64,000 nt of DNA, from positions 202,428-266,427 of the forward strand of contig MKTC01000031.1 in the NCBI GenBank assembly GCA_001897535.1. The letters run 5' to 3'. The notes under the pieces are model-generated. The model was not told the DNA's origin. It was given only the letters and a program-made list of their open reading frames with translations, and searched no databases. This DNA is from Bacteroidetes bacterium 37-13. Its GTDB lineage: Bacteria > Bacteroidota > Bacteroidia > Chitinophagales > LD1. Made by a program: the position numbers and the translations under genes. Of this stretch, positions 1-8,673 are shown piece after piece (positions within the stretch are counted from its first letter, which is position 1; each line of letters begins with the position of its first letter).

Positions 1-2087
1 ATACTGTTTCAGGTATAATTTACAAGCGCGGAAGTTATGTTCCTGCTGTGCTTTTGCCCGCCCCGCAACTTCAGCAAATATTTTCGCTTGGCAACGATTT
101 TAAAATAAGTGATAATCATTTAATCACTACAGAAGCCGCATTGAGTAATAGAGATGTGAACACGCTTTCTACAAAAGATAATAACGATAATATGGGCGCT
201 GCGGCAAAAATAAATTATAGAGGAATAGTGCCAACAAAGCGCGATAGCGCTACAATAAAAGAGCAGTTATTGATAGATGCTTCGTATGAATTTGTGCAAG
301 CAAAATTCAAATATGTAGAGCGATTTAGAGCAATAGAATTTAACCGTGAATGGAATACTACTGCGTATGTGAATCCACGCGATGAACATTATGGCAATTT
401 GTTTTTACAATATCAATTTGCGAAGGCAGGAAACATTAATTATAGATTTAGAAATTATGTTCAGAAAGGAGTTTTTACGGGTTATGAAAATAGCATTGGC
501 GCAATATTACAAGGCAAAGGCTTTTTGTTTACTACGCAAAATTCAATAATGAATAGCAGCGGCTTAGGACAAAAATCTCTATTCGTTAGACCCAAAGCAG
601 ATTTGAGTTATGCAATTGCAAAAGCTCGAAACGTAAGGGTTGGCGTGTATTTAGACCATGAAATAAACTCAATTACACACAGCAGCACAAACCATTTAGA
701 TGCACATTCTTATGTGTGGCAAAACTATGGTGTGTATTTAAAATCGCCCGATAGTATGCGCAATCAATTTGGAATTGAAGCGCGACTGCGCATGGAGCAG
801 CGCCCTGATTCTAACAAGTTTAATTCGCCATATTTTTATGGACAGTCTGTTTCCACTTTTGGAAAAATAACAACGCTAAAAAATCAATCACTAAACTGGA
901 CTGCAACTTATCGTTACGCTTTTAACAGCGATTCCATAAATGCGCAAAACTATAATCAACATTACTATTTAGGACGAATTGATTATACCATTACTACGCT
1001 TAAAGGCTTTTTGCGAAGCACTACTTTGTATGAAATTAGCAGCGGACGTGAGCAGAAAGTGCAACTCTCTTATCAGCGTTCGCCTACAAACACAGGCGAT
1101 TTTGTGTGGAAAGATGCGAATGGTGATGGTATAAAACAGTTAGATGAATTTGTAATTTCTCCTTTTCGTGAAGATTCTTCTTACGTGAAAGTTTTTACAG
1201 TTACACCTGAATCTCTTCCCGTAAATGTGGCAGGTTTTACACAAACTTTAAATATAAATCCGGCTTCATTGCTTGGTAAAAACGCATCGCGTGCGGCAAA
1301 GTTTTTTGCAAAGTTTTCAATGTTTGCAAGCATAGAAGTGCAGCGCAAAAATTTTGCGCTGAAAGGTTCTGGTGCAGCAAATGTTTTTAATCCTTTTCCG
1401 GTTTCATTTAAGAGTCCGCTTTTAGTGAGTATTACACACAATTCCAGAGCTTCAGTTTTTTTTAATCGCTTAGATCCAAAGTATGGCGCTCAGTTCGATT
1501 TTAGCTACTTGCAGAACAAAGTATTGCTTACCAATGGTTATGAAGAAAGGTTATCACAAACGCAAAGTGTAACGCTGCGATACAACTTTATTAAGTCGCT
1601 TACTCTACAAACAAATTATACGAATGGCACACGAGCCAATAGCAGCGATTTTTATTTTGGGCAGCGATACCATTTTTATTTTAACCAAACAAAAACAGAG
1701 TTTTCGTATCAGTACAAAACCGATTTTAGAATTGCGGTAAATTATCTTTTTGCCCGAAAAGTAAATCCAACCGATAGCGTAGGAAAGCAAACGGTAAACA
1801 TTCATGAGGCGGGATTAAATTCTCGATACAATATTTCTGGGAAGGCTGCTGCTGAAGCGAAGTTTTCTTACTCGTATATTAAATACATGGATAAAGATTA
1901 TGTGAATCAACAGCTGGAATATGCCATGATGGAAGGCTTACAGAATGGTAATAATTTGGTGTGGAATGCAACGGTTGAATACCGCTTAACACCAGCAGTT
2001 TTACTCACTTTTGTTTATGATGGAAGAAAGACAGGAACTTCAAAAGTAGTGCATTCCGGCAGAGCAGAATTGAGGGCTATTTTTTAA
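1..2087 (+). CDS. Large outer-membrane beta-barrel-like protein, 3' part only
   Basis: The reading frame is open from base 3, so the gene begins upstream of the window. An internal GTG at 48 is not the real start. About 690 residues are visible. They are rich in alternating polar and aromatic strands such as NYRFRNYV and WTATYRYAF, and the protein ends in phenylalanine after RAELRAIF, as many outer-membrane barrels do. Around residue 355 (counted from the GTG) lies an EF-hand-like loop, DANGDGIKQLDE, with acidic or Asn residues at loop positions 1, 3, 5 and 12. I recognise the general type (large surface or outer-membrane proteins of Bacteroidota) but no named family. The missing N-terminus prevents a firmer call. 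Confidence 0.6.
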   Translation, partial: TVSGIIYKRGSYVPAVLLPAPQLQQIFSLGNDFKISDNHLITTEAALSNRDVNTLSTKDNNDNMGAAAKINYRGIVPTKRDSATIKEQLLIDASYEFVQAKFKYVERFRAIEFNREWNTTAYVNPRDEHYGNLFLQYQFAKAGNINYRFRNYVQKGVFTGYENSIGAILQGKGFLFTTQNSIMNSSGLGQKSLFVRPKADLSYAIAKARNVRVGVYLDHEINSITHSSTNHLDAHSYVWQNYGVYLKSPDSMRNQFGIEARLRMEQRPDSNKFNSPYFYGQSVSTFGKITTLKNQSLNWTATYRYAFNSDSINAQNYNQHYYLGRIDYTITTLKGFLRSTTLYEISSGREQKVQLSYQRSPTNTGDFVWKDANGDGIKQLDEFVISPFREDSSYVKVFTVTPESLPVNVAGFTQTLNINPASLLGKNASRAAKFFAKFSMFASIEVQRKNFALKGSGAANVFNPFPVSFKSPLLVSITHNSRASVFFNRLDPKYGAQFDFSYLQNKVLLTNGYEERLSQTQSVTLRYNFIKSLTLQTNYTNGTRANSSDFYFGQRYHFYFNQTKTEFSYQYKTDFRIAVNYLFARKVNPTDSVGKQTVNIHEAGLNSRYNISGKAAAEAKFSYSYIKYMDKDYVNQQLEYAMMEGLQNGNNLVWNATVEYRLTPAVLLTFVYDGRKTGTSKVVHSGRAELRAIF

Positions 2088-2094
2088 GTTAATT

Positions 2095-2176
2095 GAATTA
2101 TGTTTTTTGAGCAGTTGAAGCAGATATAAAGTAGTATTTTATTGCAGTAAAGAATCTATTGCACAATCTGGGTTAA
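2095..2176 (+). repeat. Dispersed intergenic repeat, copy A
   Basis: This roughly 82-base stretch is the reverse complement, with few mismatches, of 35991-36074. The best block, 2104-2134, is a 31-base exact match to 36034-36064 on the other strand. It lies between the barrel gene and the small secreted protein gene and contains no open frame of note. Confidence 0.8.
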
Positions 2177-2203
2177 AATCAAATTTGGCAGTAAATACTT
2201 GAC

Positions 2204-2221
2204 AACTACTAAAAAGTAGTT
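2204..2221 (+). promoter_or_regulatory. Perfect 7-bp inverted repeat upstream of the small secreted protein gene
   Basis: AACTACT (2204-2210) and AGTAGTT (2215-2221) form a perfect stem with a four-base A loop. It ends 28 bases before the ATG at 2249. No T-run follows, so it is not a standard terminator. It could be an operator or an mRNA hairpin; the role is inferred from position only. Confidence 0.3.
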
Positions 2222-2248
2222 TACTTTACGCTTCAAATAAAATAAAGT

Positions 2249-2704
2249 ATGAAATTAAAGTCTCTAATACTATCGGCAGTTGTTATGTTTTCTGTTTCAA
2301 TTTTTGCTCAAGAAGATGCTTCTGCAATGAGTGCAAAATCTGCTACAACAAGAGAGAACAAAATGGACGATGCCGCAAAATTGCTGCAAATGCGCATTAC
2401 ACGTGTGTTGCAGTTAGACGCTGCCACATCAGCCAAATTATATACTCCCGCTTTAGAATTTTTTAAAGAAAGAAGCTCTGCGCCAACACAAGTAGAAAGC
2501 GCAATAGCATTGTCTGCTTCGCGCAAATTAAACGATGCTGATTTAGCTCGAATGATTGAGAAAAGAGAAACAGCATTTAAAGAAATATTAGGTGCTGAGC
2601 GCTACAATGCTTTACAAAAACATATTGCAGAAGCTAAAGCTAAAGTGATAAGTGGTGAGGCTTTTAGCCAAAATCCTGATGCTATTTTGCTTTTAGATAA
2701 ATAG
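2249..2704 (+). CDS. Small secreted helical protein, function unknown
   Basis: The product has 151 residues. Residues 1-20 form a clean signal peptide ending FAQ. The mature part is charged and predicted helical, with no cysteine. The segments around LQLDAATSAKLY and RMIEKRETAFKEIL recall the LTxxQ helical-hairpin style of Spy/CpxP-like periplasmic proteins and of short Bacteroidota proteins that follow it. That likeness is weak and I do not assign a function. It is transcribed alone and meets the NUDIX gene tail to tail with a 9-base gap. Confidence 0.6.
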   Translation: MKLKSLILSAVVMFSVSIFAQEDASAMSAKSATTRENKMDDAAKLLQMRITRVLQLDAATSAKLYTPALEFFKERSSAPTQVESAIALSASRKLNDADLARMIEKRETAFKEILGAERYNALQKHIAEAKAKVISGEAFSQNPDAILLLDK

Positions 2705-2713
2705 TGCTTTGCG

Positions 2714-3271
2714 CTATTGCTGCTGTTGAATAGTATGTAATTTTAGTATGCTGGCAACAGAAAGCCCATCGCGAATTTTTCCTTGCATAACCATATTTAC
2801 TAACTCCCGAAATGGGAGTTTTTTTATTTGCAGCACTTCATCTTCTTCGGGCTGTGCGCCAATAAATTTTACACCACGTGCCACATAAGTATAAGAAATT
2901 TCATCGGTTACAGAATTAGAAAGTTGCATCTCTAAAATCAACTCAAAATCATTAGAAACCAAACCTGTTTCTTCTAAGAGTTCACGCTTGGCAGTTTCTA
3001 ATGGCGAAGTTGTTTCGGGGCAACCGCCTTCGGGCACTTCCCATTCGTAGCTGTTTAAAGTGTAGCGATATTGCCCAACAATCCAAGTGTTATTTTCTTC
3101 GTCTAAAGGAATAATGGCAACTGCAATATTTTTGAAATGAACCTTGCCATAAATACCCGGATTGCCTGCTGGGTTCAGCACTTGGTGCTCTTCAACCCTT
3201 ATCCATTTATTATCGTATTTTGTTTCTTGCGATAAGGTTTTCCAAGGATTTTCGGCTTCATTCTTTTTCAT
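2714..3271 (-). CDS. NUDIX hydrolase, ADP-sugar pyrophosphatase type
   Basis: The product has 185 residues and probably cleaves a nucleoside diphosphate linked to another moiety, such as ADP-ribose. The Nudix box spans residues 82-104 and contains RELLEETGL, so the metal-binding glutamates of REUxEExGU are present (E97, E100, E101). The first conserved Glu of the 23-residue box is Thr here. The start was chosen at 3271 because that ATG overlaps the stop of the upstream transporter gene as TAATG, which suggests translational coupling. A longer frame up to 3316 would run inside the transporter. The exact substrate cannot be told from sequence. Confidence 0.85.
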   Translation of the reverse strand: MKKNEAENPWKTLSQETKYDNKWIRVEEHQVLNPAGNPGIYGKVHFKNIAVAIIPLDEENNTWIVGQYRYTLNSYEWEVPEGGCPETTSPLETAKRELLEETGLVSNDFELILEMQLSNSVTDEISYTYVARGVKFIGAQPEEDEVLQIKKLPFRELVNMVMQGKIRDGLSVASILKLHTIQQQQ

Positions 3272-4251
3272 TACACTTCGTGTCTTTTGTTTGTTGTAAT
3301 ATTTTTTACTTCCCATTCCACACGCTTTTCAAATGCAAATTTTCGCTCGCTGCATGGATTTATACTACACAATTTGCACGATACAGAAGTGCAAGGATCC
3401 GGGTGAATAAAAACTTCCACACCTTTACCGTATTTAGTATTTAGAAGTTGTTCCACTTCTTTCATTTCACGGTGAACTTTTTCGAGTGTGAAATAGAATG
3501 GGAATGTGATATGGCAATCAATATGCAGCTTACTTCCATATTGTATTACACGCAAATTATGAATATCAATCCACTCATTTTTTCTATTTGCTGAAAGGTA
3601 ACGAACAATTTCTTCCACAAGTTTTATGTCGGCTTCGTCCATAATTCCTGCTAAGGCTTTGCGCACCAATCTGTAACCAATATTGATTATCCAAAAACCC
3701 ATCAACATTGTTACCACATTATCAATAATATGCCAGCCTGTGAGCCAAATTAAACCTAAGCCTGCAATTACTGCAAACGAAGTGTAGGCATCGCTTTTAA
3801 TGTGTTCGCCATCGGCAATTAACGGAAGCGATTGATGCTTTTTCCCTGTAGAAATAAGCCACCACGCGGTAGCAAAATTTACTACTCCTGTGAGTGCAGT
3901 AAGCACTAAACCAAATTGCAGATGCTCAATTTCATTTTCGTTGATAAATCCAACAGCTGCTTTTCCAATCATTAAAATTCCTGCCAGCGCAATCATACCA
4001 CCTTCTATGCCAGAAACAATAAATTCTACTTTGCCGTGTCCGTAAGGATGATCATTGTCGCTTGGCTTGGCTGAAAGTATTACTGCGTATAGCGCAAAAC
4101 CGCCTGCCACCACGTTTATGATTGATTCTAAAGCATCGGTTAATATGGCGTTTGAATGTGTAAAATACCAAGCAACAAACTTTATTATCATCAATAAAAT
4201 ACTAATGATTATTGCTGCGCGCTGTACTTTAACTTCTGCTCTTGTATTCAC
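3271..4251 (-). CDS. Cation diffusion facilitator (CDF) family metal transporter
   Basis: The product has 326 residues with hydrophobic segments in the first 190 and a soluble C-terminal domain. The CDF signature DHPYGHGKVEF lies at residues 67-77. Likely metal ligands are D39 in the second helix and H150/D154 (HxxxD) in the fifth. The family exports Zn, Fe, Mn or similar divalent cations by proton antiport. The C-terminal domain carries four close cysteines (C287, C292, C295, C300), an extra possible metal site. The gene is the first of a two-gene unit with the NUDIX gene, which starts on its stop codon. Confidence 0.9.
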   Translation of the reverse strand: MNTRAEVKVQRAAIIISILLMIIKFVAWYFTHSNAILTDALESIINVVAGGFALYAVILSAKPSDNDHPYGHGKVEFIVSGIEGGMIALAGILMIGKAAVGFINENEIEHLQFGLVLTALTGVVNFATAWWLISTGKKHQSLPLIADGEHIKSDAYTSFAVIAGLGLIWLTGWHIIDNVVTMLMGFWIINIGYRLVRKALAGIMDEADIKLVEEIVRYLSANRKNEWIDIHNLRVIQYGSKLHIDCHITFPFYFTLEKVHREMKEVEQLLNTKYGKGVEVFIHPDPCTSVSCKLCSINPCSERKFAFEKRVEWEVKNITTNKRHEV

Positions 4252-4336
4252 TTTAGTGGTTCAAATCTAATGGCAATTTTTTATCTATTTTCGGTAGGAA
4301 AAATAAAAACTGTGAATAAAGATGTTTTTTCAAAAA

Positions 4337-5092
4337 TCAATCTGTGAATTTCAATTTTAAAAGTACCCAAAAGGCTTTTAATCCGTCAGTCCATTTCATT
4401 TTTTTACCTTCTAGAAAACTACGCGGATAGTAGTGCATTGGTAACTCGAGAATTTTTATTCCTTGCTTAGAAACGCGTGCAGTAACCTCTGGGCAAAATT
4501 CAAAACGATTGTATTCTAACTTTAAATTTTTAATTATTTCTGTTTTGAAAACCTTATAGCAAGCAGCTTCGTCAGTAATGTTTTGATGGTATAAAAAACT
4601 TGCCCACCAAGAAATAAATCTTCCACCTACATCGTAGAGCCATATTCGCTTTTCTTGTGTGTGGTGAATATTTCGAGAGCCATAAACTACTTCTGCTTTG
4701 CCATCAATTATGGGTTGAACCAAATGTAAATAGTCCATAGGTTCGGTTTCCAAATCACCATCTTGAATAATCACCAAGTCGCCTTGAGCATATTGCAACC
4801 CTGTTTTTATAGCTGCGGCTTTTCCTGTGTTTTCTTTATGATGAAAAATATGAATTTCACTCGATGCAAATTTTGAAATAATTGCCGAAGTATTATCGGT
4901 AGAGCCATCATTTACAATAATCAATTCCTTTTCAATAGGCACGTTCAGCACCTTTTGCAGAAGTGTTGCAATTGTTTTTTCTTCATTAAAAACAGGAATA
5001 ATTACAGATAGTTTCACTTGCACAAACAAAGCGAAAGCAAACGATAAATAAAACTGTTTAAAATTCTTAGTTTTTTGCGATTGTACATTCAC
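4337..5092 (-). CDS. Family 2 glycosyltransferase, dolichol-phosphate-mannose-synthase type
   Basis: The frame encodes 251 residues. The GT-A fold begins KLSVIIPVFNEE and continues with NDGSTDNT and the metal-binding DGD of QDGDLETEP. There is no C-terminal membrane anchor, so it resembles the short DPM1-type enzymes that move a sugar from a nucleotide donor to a polyprenyl phosphate. The first 25 residues precede the normal start of the family. A GTG at 5017 (V26) immediately before KLSVII is a likely alternative start, giving about 226 residues. The acceptor is unknown. Confidence 0.85.
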   Translation of the reverse strand: MNVQSQKTKNFKQFYLSFAFALFVQVKLSVIIPVFNEEKTIATLLQKVLNVPIEKELIIVNDGSTDNTSAIISKFASSEIHIFHHKENTGKAAAIKTGLQYAQGDLVIIQDGDLETEPMDYLHLVQPIIDGKAEVVYGSRNIHHTQEKRIWLYDVGGRFISWWASFLYHQNITDEAACYKVFKTEIIKNLKLEYNRFEFCPEVTARVSKQGIKILELPMHYYPRSFLEGKKMKWTDGLKAFWVLLKLKFTD

Positions 5093-5160
5093 AAATTTAG
5101 AGTGGAAAATAAGGCTTAGTTCGCTATGGTTTTCAACTAACTTTATGCCAAATTTTAGTT

Positions 5161-6108
5161 ATGAAAAATACGGTTTGGATTACGTTTGTTATGTTGTTTT
5201 CTTTGTCTTCTTGTTTGGTTTCTAAAAAGAAATTTGATGAGCAACAGGCATTGGCCGCAAAGCATTTGGCAGAGCGAAATAGCTGTAATGAAGATTTAGA
5301 AAAAGCAAAAGCAACTATTGCTTCATTAAGCGACCAAGTGCAAAATTTAGAGGCAGATACTGCAAAACTGCAAGCAGAAATTAGAAGGCTGAAACAACAA
5401 AAAAGCGATGCCGAAAAAGTTTACAACGATTTGAAAAAACGCTATGATGATTTGCTTACCAAAGCTACTGATGAAAAAAGTCGCATGAGCGAAGCGTTGA
5501 AAGAGAAAGAAAGAGAACTAAATATTCGAGCTAAAGAATTAGACGATTTATCGAAAACAATGACACAAAAGCAGCAACGAATTGATGATTTGGAAAGTTT
5601 GATTGCTAAAAAAGATGCAGCAGTAAGTAATTTGAAAAAGAAAATTGCAGATGCGCTCACAGGCTTTAGCAACGATGAACTTACTGTTACGCAGAAAGAT
5701 GGAAAAGTGTATGTGAGTATGAGCGATAAATTGCTGTTTAAAACAGGAAGCTACACCGTAGATGTGCGCGGAAAACAAGCGCTTACAAAACTTGCTGAAG
5801 AACTAAACAAAAATTTAGGAATTGGAATTACTGTTGAGGGACACACAGATAACAAAGCATACAAAAGCCCTGACGGAAACATTAAAAACAACTGGGATTT
5901 AAGTGTGATGCGCGCTTCAACTGTGGCGTTTATTTTGGTTTCGGAAGGCAAGGTAGATGCTAAGCGCGTAACTGCTGCCGGTCATGGAGAGTTTTTTCCA
6001 ATAGAAAGCAACGAAACCGCAGAAGGAAGAAGCAAAAACCGCAGAATAGAAATTGTACTTACACCAGACTTACAAGAAATCTTTAAGATTTTAGACGGAG
6101 CTAAGTAG
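5161..6108 (+). CDS. OmpA-family lipoprotein with long coiled coil
   Basis: The product has 315 residues. A lipoprotein signal ends in LSSC, with C18 the lipidated residue. Residues from about 30 to 175 are almost continuous coiled coil rich in Lys, Glu, Asp and Leu. The OmpA C-terminal peptidoglycan-binding domain covers about 190-305 and shows VEGHTDN, the conserved helix around WDLSVMRA and the SKNRRIEI ending. It likely tethers the outer membrane to peptidoglycan from the periplasm, the coiled coil acting as a spacer. It is transcribed alone, divergent from the glycosyltransferase gene. Confidence 0.9.
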   Translation: MKNTVWITFVMLFSLSSCLVSKKKFDEQQALAAKHLAERNSCNEDLEKAKATIASLSDQVQNLEADTAKLQAEIRRLKQQKSDAEKVYNDLKKRYDDLLTKATDEKSRMSEALKEKERELNIRAKELDDLSKTMTQKQQRIDDLESLIAKKDAAVSNLKKKIADALTGFSNDELTVTQKDGKVYVSMSDKLLFKTGSYTVDVRGKQALTKLAEELNKNLGIGITVEGHTDNKAYKSPDGNIKNNWDLSVMRASTVAFILVSEGKVDAKRVTAAGHGEFFPIESNETAEGRSKNRRIEIVLTPDLQEIFKILDGAK

Positions 6109-6143
6109 CTCTTTACTATTCTCATTTGCTTTAGAATAGAGCT
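6107..6143 (+). terminator. Possible hairpin after the OmpA lipoprotein gene
   Basis: AGCTCT plus ATTCT on the left (with a five-base bulge) pairs with AGAATAGAGCT on the right (6133-6143). The hairpin begins at the stop codon. No T-run follows, so it may act as a 3' mRNA end stabiliser rather than an intrinsic terminator. Confidence 0.3.
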
Positions 6144-6280
6144 ATCATACACACTTGTTTTTAATACCCAAATAGCACTTTTGCTTATTTCACAAACAAG
6201 CAATTTATTCTCTTAGGTAAAATGCTAAAACCTCATTATTATTACGGTCTTAAATTGCAAATTTGTACTGTAAATAAATT

Positions 6281-7657
6281 ATGGGAAAGAAAATATTATT
6301 AGAACATATTGGCGTTCCGGGAATTGAAACTTATGAAGTATATCGCAGCAAAGGTGGTTATGTTGGTGTAGAAAAAGCACTAAAAATGGCGCCTTTAGAT
6401 ATTGTGGAAGAGGTGAAAAAATCAGGCCTTCGCGGTAGAGGAGGAGCGGGTTTCCCAACGGGATTAAAGTGGAGTTTTTTAGATAAAAAAAGTGGTCGTC
6501 CAAGCCATTTGGTTTGCAATGCCGATGAATCGGAGCCCGGCACTTTTAAAGACCGATATTTGATGGAAAAAATCCCTCACTTGCTTATTGAGGGAATGAT
6601 TATTTCAAGTTTTGCATTAGAAGCACATCTTTCTTATATATACATTCGGGGTGAATACATGTGGATTTTCCGCATTTTAGAAAAAGCGATAAAAGAAGCA
6701 TATGCCAACGGTTGGCTTGGTAAAAATATTAAGGGAACGGGCTATGATTTAGAGCTTCATGTTACGTGCGGAGCGGGAGCTTATATTTGTGGCGAAGAAA
6801 CTGCATTGCTTGAATCATTAGAAGGCAAAAGAGGCAATCCGCGCATTAAGCCGCCATTCCCTGCCGTTGTGGGTTTATACAGAAATCCAACAGTGGTAAA
6901 CAATGTAGAAAGTATTGCCACCGTGCCTTGGATTATCAATAATACAGGTGATGAATATGCAAAAATCGGTAATGGGAAATCTACTGGCACAAAACTTATT
7001 TCAGCTTCGGGCAACATTAAAAATCCGGGTGTTTATGAAATTGAATTAGGCTTGCCGGTTGAAGAATTTGTTTTTAGTGATGAATGGTTAGGTGGAATGC
7101 AAACCGAACGCCCGATGAAAGCTTGTGTGCCTGGCGGAAGTTCAGTGCCAATTTTGCCTCCGGAATTATTATTGAAAACAGCAGCCGGAGAGCAACGTTT
7201 AATGACTTACGAAAGCATGAGCGATGGCGGTTTTGCAACCGGTTCTATGATTGGTTCAGGTGGTTTTATTGTGTATGACGATCGCGCTTGTATAGTGCGC
7301 AATACTTGGAATTTTTCGCGCTTTTACCGCCACGAAAGTTGCGGACAATGTTCGCCATGCCGCGAAGGAACACATTGGTTAGATAAAGTAACTTGGCGTA
7401 TAGAACACGGCTACGGCACAGAAGAAGATATTGATTTACTTTGGGATATTCAACGAGGAATTGAAGGAAATACCATTTGCCCACTTGGCGATGCAGCTGC
7501 ATGGCCTGTGGCTGCGGCAATTCGCCATTTCCGCCACGAGTTTGAGTATCATATCCGCTTCCCTGAAAAAGTGAAAGACCGCAAACACTTTGAGTACGAG
7601 CCTTGGGAAAAAGTGAAGCATTTATTAGCAGGACATGCAGCAGAAGCAGCTATGTAA
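6281..7657 (+). CDS. nuoF: NADH-quinone oxidoreductase subunit F (NADH-binding, FMN and 4Fe-4S)
   Basis: The product has 458 residues, full length for the 51-kDa subunit of complex I. GRGGAGFPTG near residues 50-60 is the NADH-binding glycine-rich loop, and the FMN site includes ICGEETALLES. The 4Fe-4S ligands are the CxxCxxC set in SCGQCSPCREG (around 354-360) plus the cysteine in TICPLGD (around 398). The subunit takes hydride from NADH and passes electrons to the iron-sulfur chain. It stands alone here: the neighbours are an OmpA lipoprotein and an SDR, with no nuoE or nuoG nearby. A stand-alone NADH dehydrogenase or hydrogenase-type diaphorase subunit is a less likely alternative. Confidence 0.9.
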   Translation: MGKKILLEHIGVPGIETYEVYRSKGGYVGVEKALKMAPLDIVEEVKKSGLRGRGGAGFPTGLKWSFLDKKSGRPSHLVCNADESEPGTFKDRYLMEKIPHLLIEGMIISSFALEAHLSYIYIRGEYMWIFRILEKAIKEAYANGWLGKNIKGTGYDLELHVTCGAGAYICGEETALLESLEGKRGNPRIKPPFPAVVGLYRNPTVVNNVESIATVPWIINNTGDEYAKIGNGKSTGTKLISASGNIKNPGVYEIELGLPVEEFVFSDEWLGGMQTERPMKACVPGGSSVPILPPELLLKTAAGEQRLMTYESMSDGGFATGSMIGSGGFIVYDDRACIVRNTWNFSRFYRHESCGQCSPCREGTHWLDKVTWRIEHGYGTEEDIDLLWDIQRGIEGNTICPLGDAAAWPVAAAIRHFRHEFEYHIRFPEKVKDRKHFEYEPWEKVKHLLAGHAAEAAM

Positions 7658-7678
7658 AAAAGTAATTTTAAAGCACTG

Positions 7679-7713
7679 AAACGCTCACTCAAAAAGTGGG
7701 CGTTTTCTTTTTT
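7679..7713 (+). terminator. Rho-independent terminator after nuoF
   Basis: ACGCTCACT (7681-7689) pairs with AGTGGGCGT (7695-7703) with a single G-U pair. Flanking A and T bases extend the stem, and a T-rich tract follows. Confidence 0.85.
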
Positions 7714-7729
7714 GTATTCGTTTCAATAA

Positions 7730-7764
7730 TTTGTGAATAGGTTATTTTCAAACACTTAAATTTG
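7730..7764 (+). promoter_or_regulatory. Predicted Bacteroidota promoter for the dienoyl-CoA reductase gene
   Basis: TTTG at 7730-7733 is followed after 23 bases by TAAATTTG at 7757-7764, matching the phylum's -33 TTTG and -7 TAnnTTTG elements. The ATG follows at 7798. Confidence 0.5.
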
Positions 7765-7797
7765 TTGGAATAAAATTTAATTCTAAATATTTTAAAT

Positions 7798-8673
7798 ATG
7801 TATAACCAACCCATGTTGCGCGAAGATGCGCTTAAAGGAAAAACTATAATTGTAACCGGAGGCGGCACAGGCTTAGGAAAATCTATGAGCCGCTATTTTT
7901 CGCAGTTGGGCGCAAATGTTGTTATCACCAGCCGCAGGTTAGAAGTTTTAGAAGCCACAGCAAAAGAATTAGAACAGGAAACGGGAGGGAAGGTGCTTCC
8001 GGTTGCTTGCGATGTGCGCGATTATGAGCAAGTGGAAGCTATGATTGCCAAAGCCACAGAAACATTTGGAGAAGTGCATGTTTTGGTAAATGATGCGGCA
8101 GGGAATTTTATTTCTCCTACAGAAAGGCTTAGTGTAAATGCTTTTAAATCAGTGATAGGAATTGTACTCGAAGGAAGCATCAATTGCACTTTAGCATTAG
8201 GAAAACAATGGATAAAAAATAAGCAAACCAACCGAACCGTATTAAATATTGTAACCACGTATGCTTGGACAGGCAGCGGCTATGTAGTGCCTTCGGCTTG
8301 CGCCAAAGCAGGTGTGCTGGCAATGACACGTTCTTTGGCTGTAGAATGGGCAAAATATGGCATTAGAATGAATGCTATTGCCCCCGGACCATTTCCCACA
8401 AAAGGTGCTTGGGATAGATTAGTGCCGGAGCCTTATCGCGATAAATTTGATTTGAAAAAACAAGTGCCGCTTCGTAGAGTAGGCGAACATCAAGAGTTAG
8501 CAAATTTAGCTGCGTATTTAGTATCTGATTTTTCAGCGTATGTAAATGGAGAAGTAGTAACCATTGATGGCGGTGAATGGCTACAAGGTGCAGGAGAATT
8601 TAATTTGTTTGATGATGTAAGTGGCGAGCAGTGGGATATGATTGAACAACTTACGCGCAAGGCTAAAAGTTAG
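7798..8673 (+). CDS. SDR oxidoreductase, 2,4-dienoyl-CoA reductase type
   Basis: The product has 291 residues with a Rossmann fold. The cofactor loop is GGGTGLG at 21-27 and NDAAGN stands in place of the usual NNAG. The classic YxxxK is absent. Instead Y155 lies 11 residues before S166, with K170 in SACAK. To my recollection this is the Tyr...Ser-x3-Lys arrangement of mitochondrial 2,4-dienoyl-CoA reductase. Segments SGYVVPSA and APGPFPTKGAW also match that family. It would reduce 2,4-dienoyl-CoA with NADPH during beta-oxidation of unsaturated fatty acids. It has its own promoter and its stop abuts the stop of the opposing gene. Confidence 0.8.
   Translation: MYNQPMLREDALKGKTIIVTGGGTGLGKSMSRYFSQLGANVVITSRRLEVLEATAKELEQETGGKVLPVACDVRDYEQVEAMIAKATETFGEVHVLVNDAAGNFISPTERLSVNAFKSVIGIVLEGSINCTLALGKQWIKNKQTNRTVLNIVTTYAWTGSGYVVPSACAKAGVLAMTRSLAVEWAKYGIRMNAIAPGPFPTKGAWDRLVPEPYRDKFDLKKQVPLRRVGEHQELANLAAYLVSDFSAYVNGEVVTIDGGEWLQGAGEFNLFDDVSGEQWDMIEQLTRKAKS

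Noticed and set aside
3271-3316. Longer N-terminus for the NUDIX protein
   Set aside because: It would lie wholly within the CDF gene; the TAATG overlap gives a better start at 3271.
4257-4266. GGTTCAAATC, similar to a tRNA T-loop
   Set aside because: No acceptor stem, anticodon arm or D-arm can be built around it.
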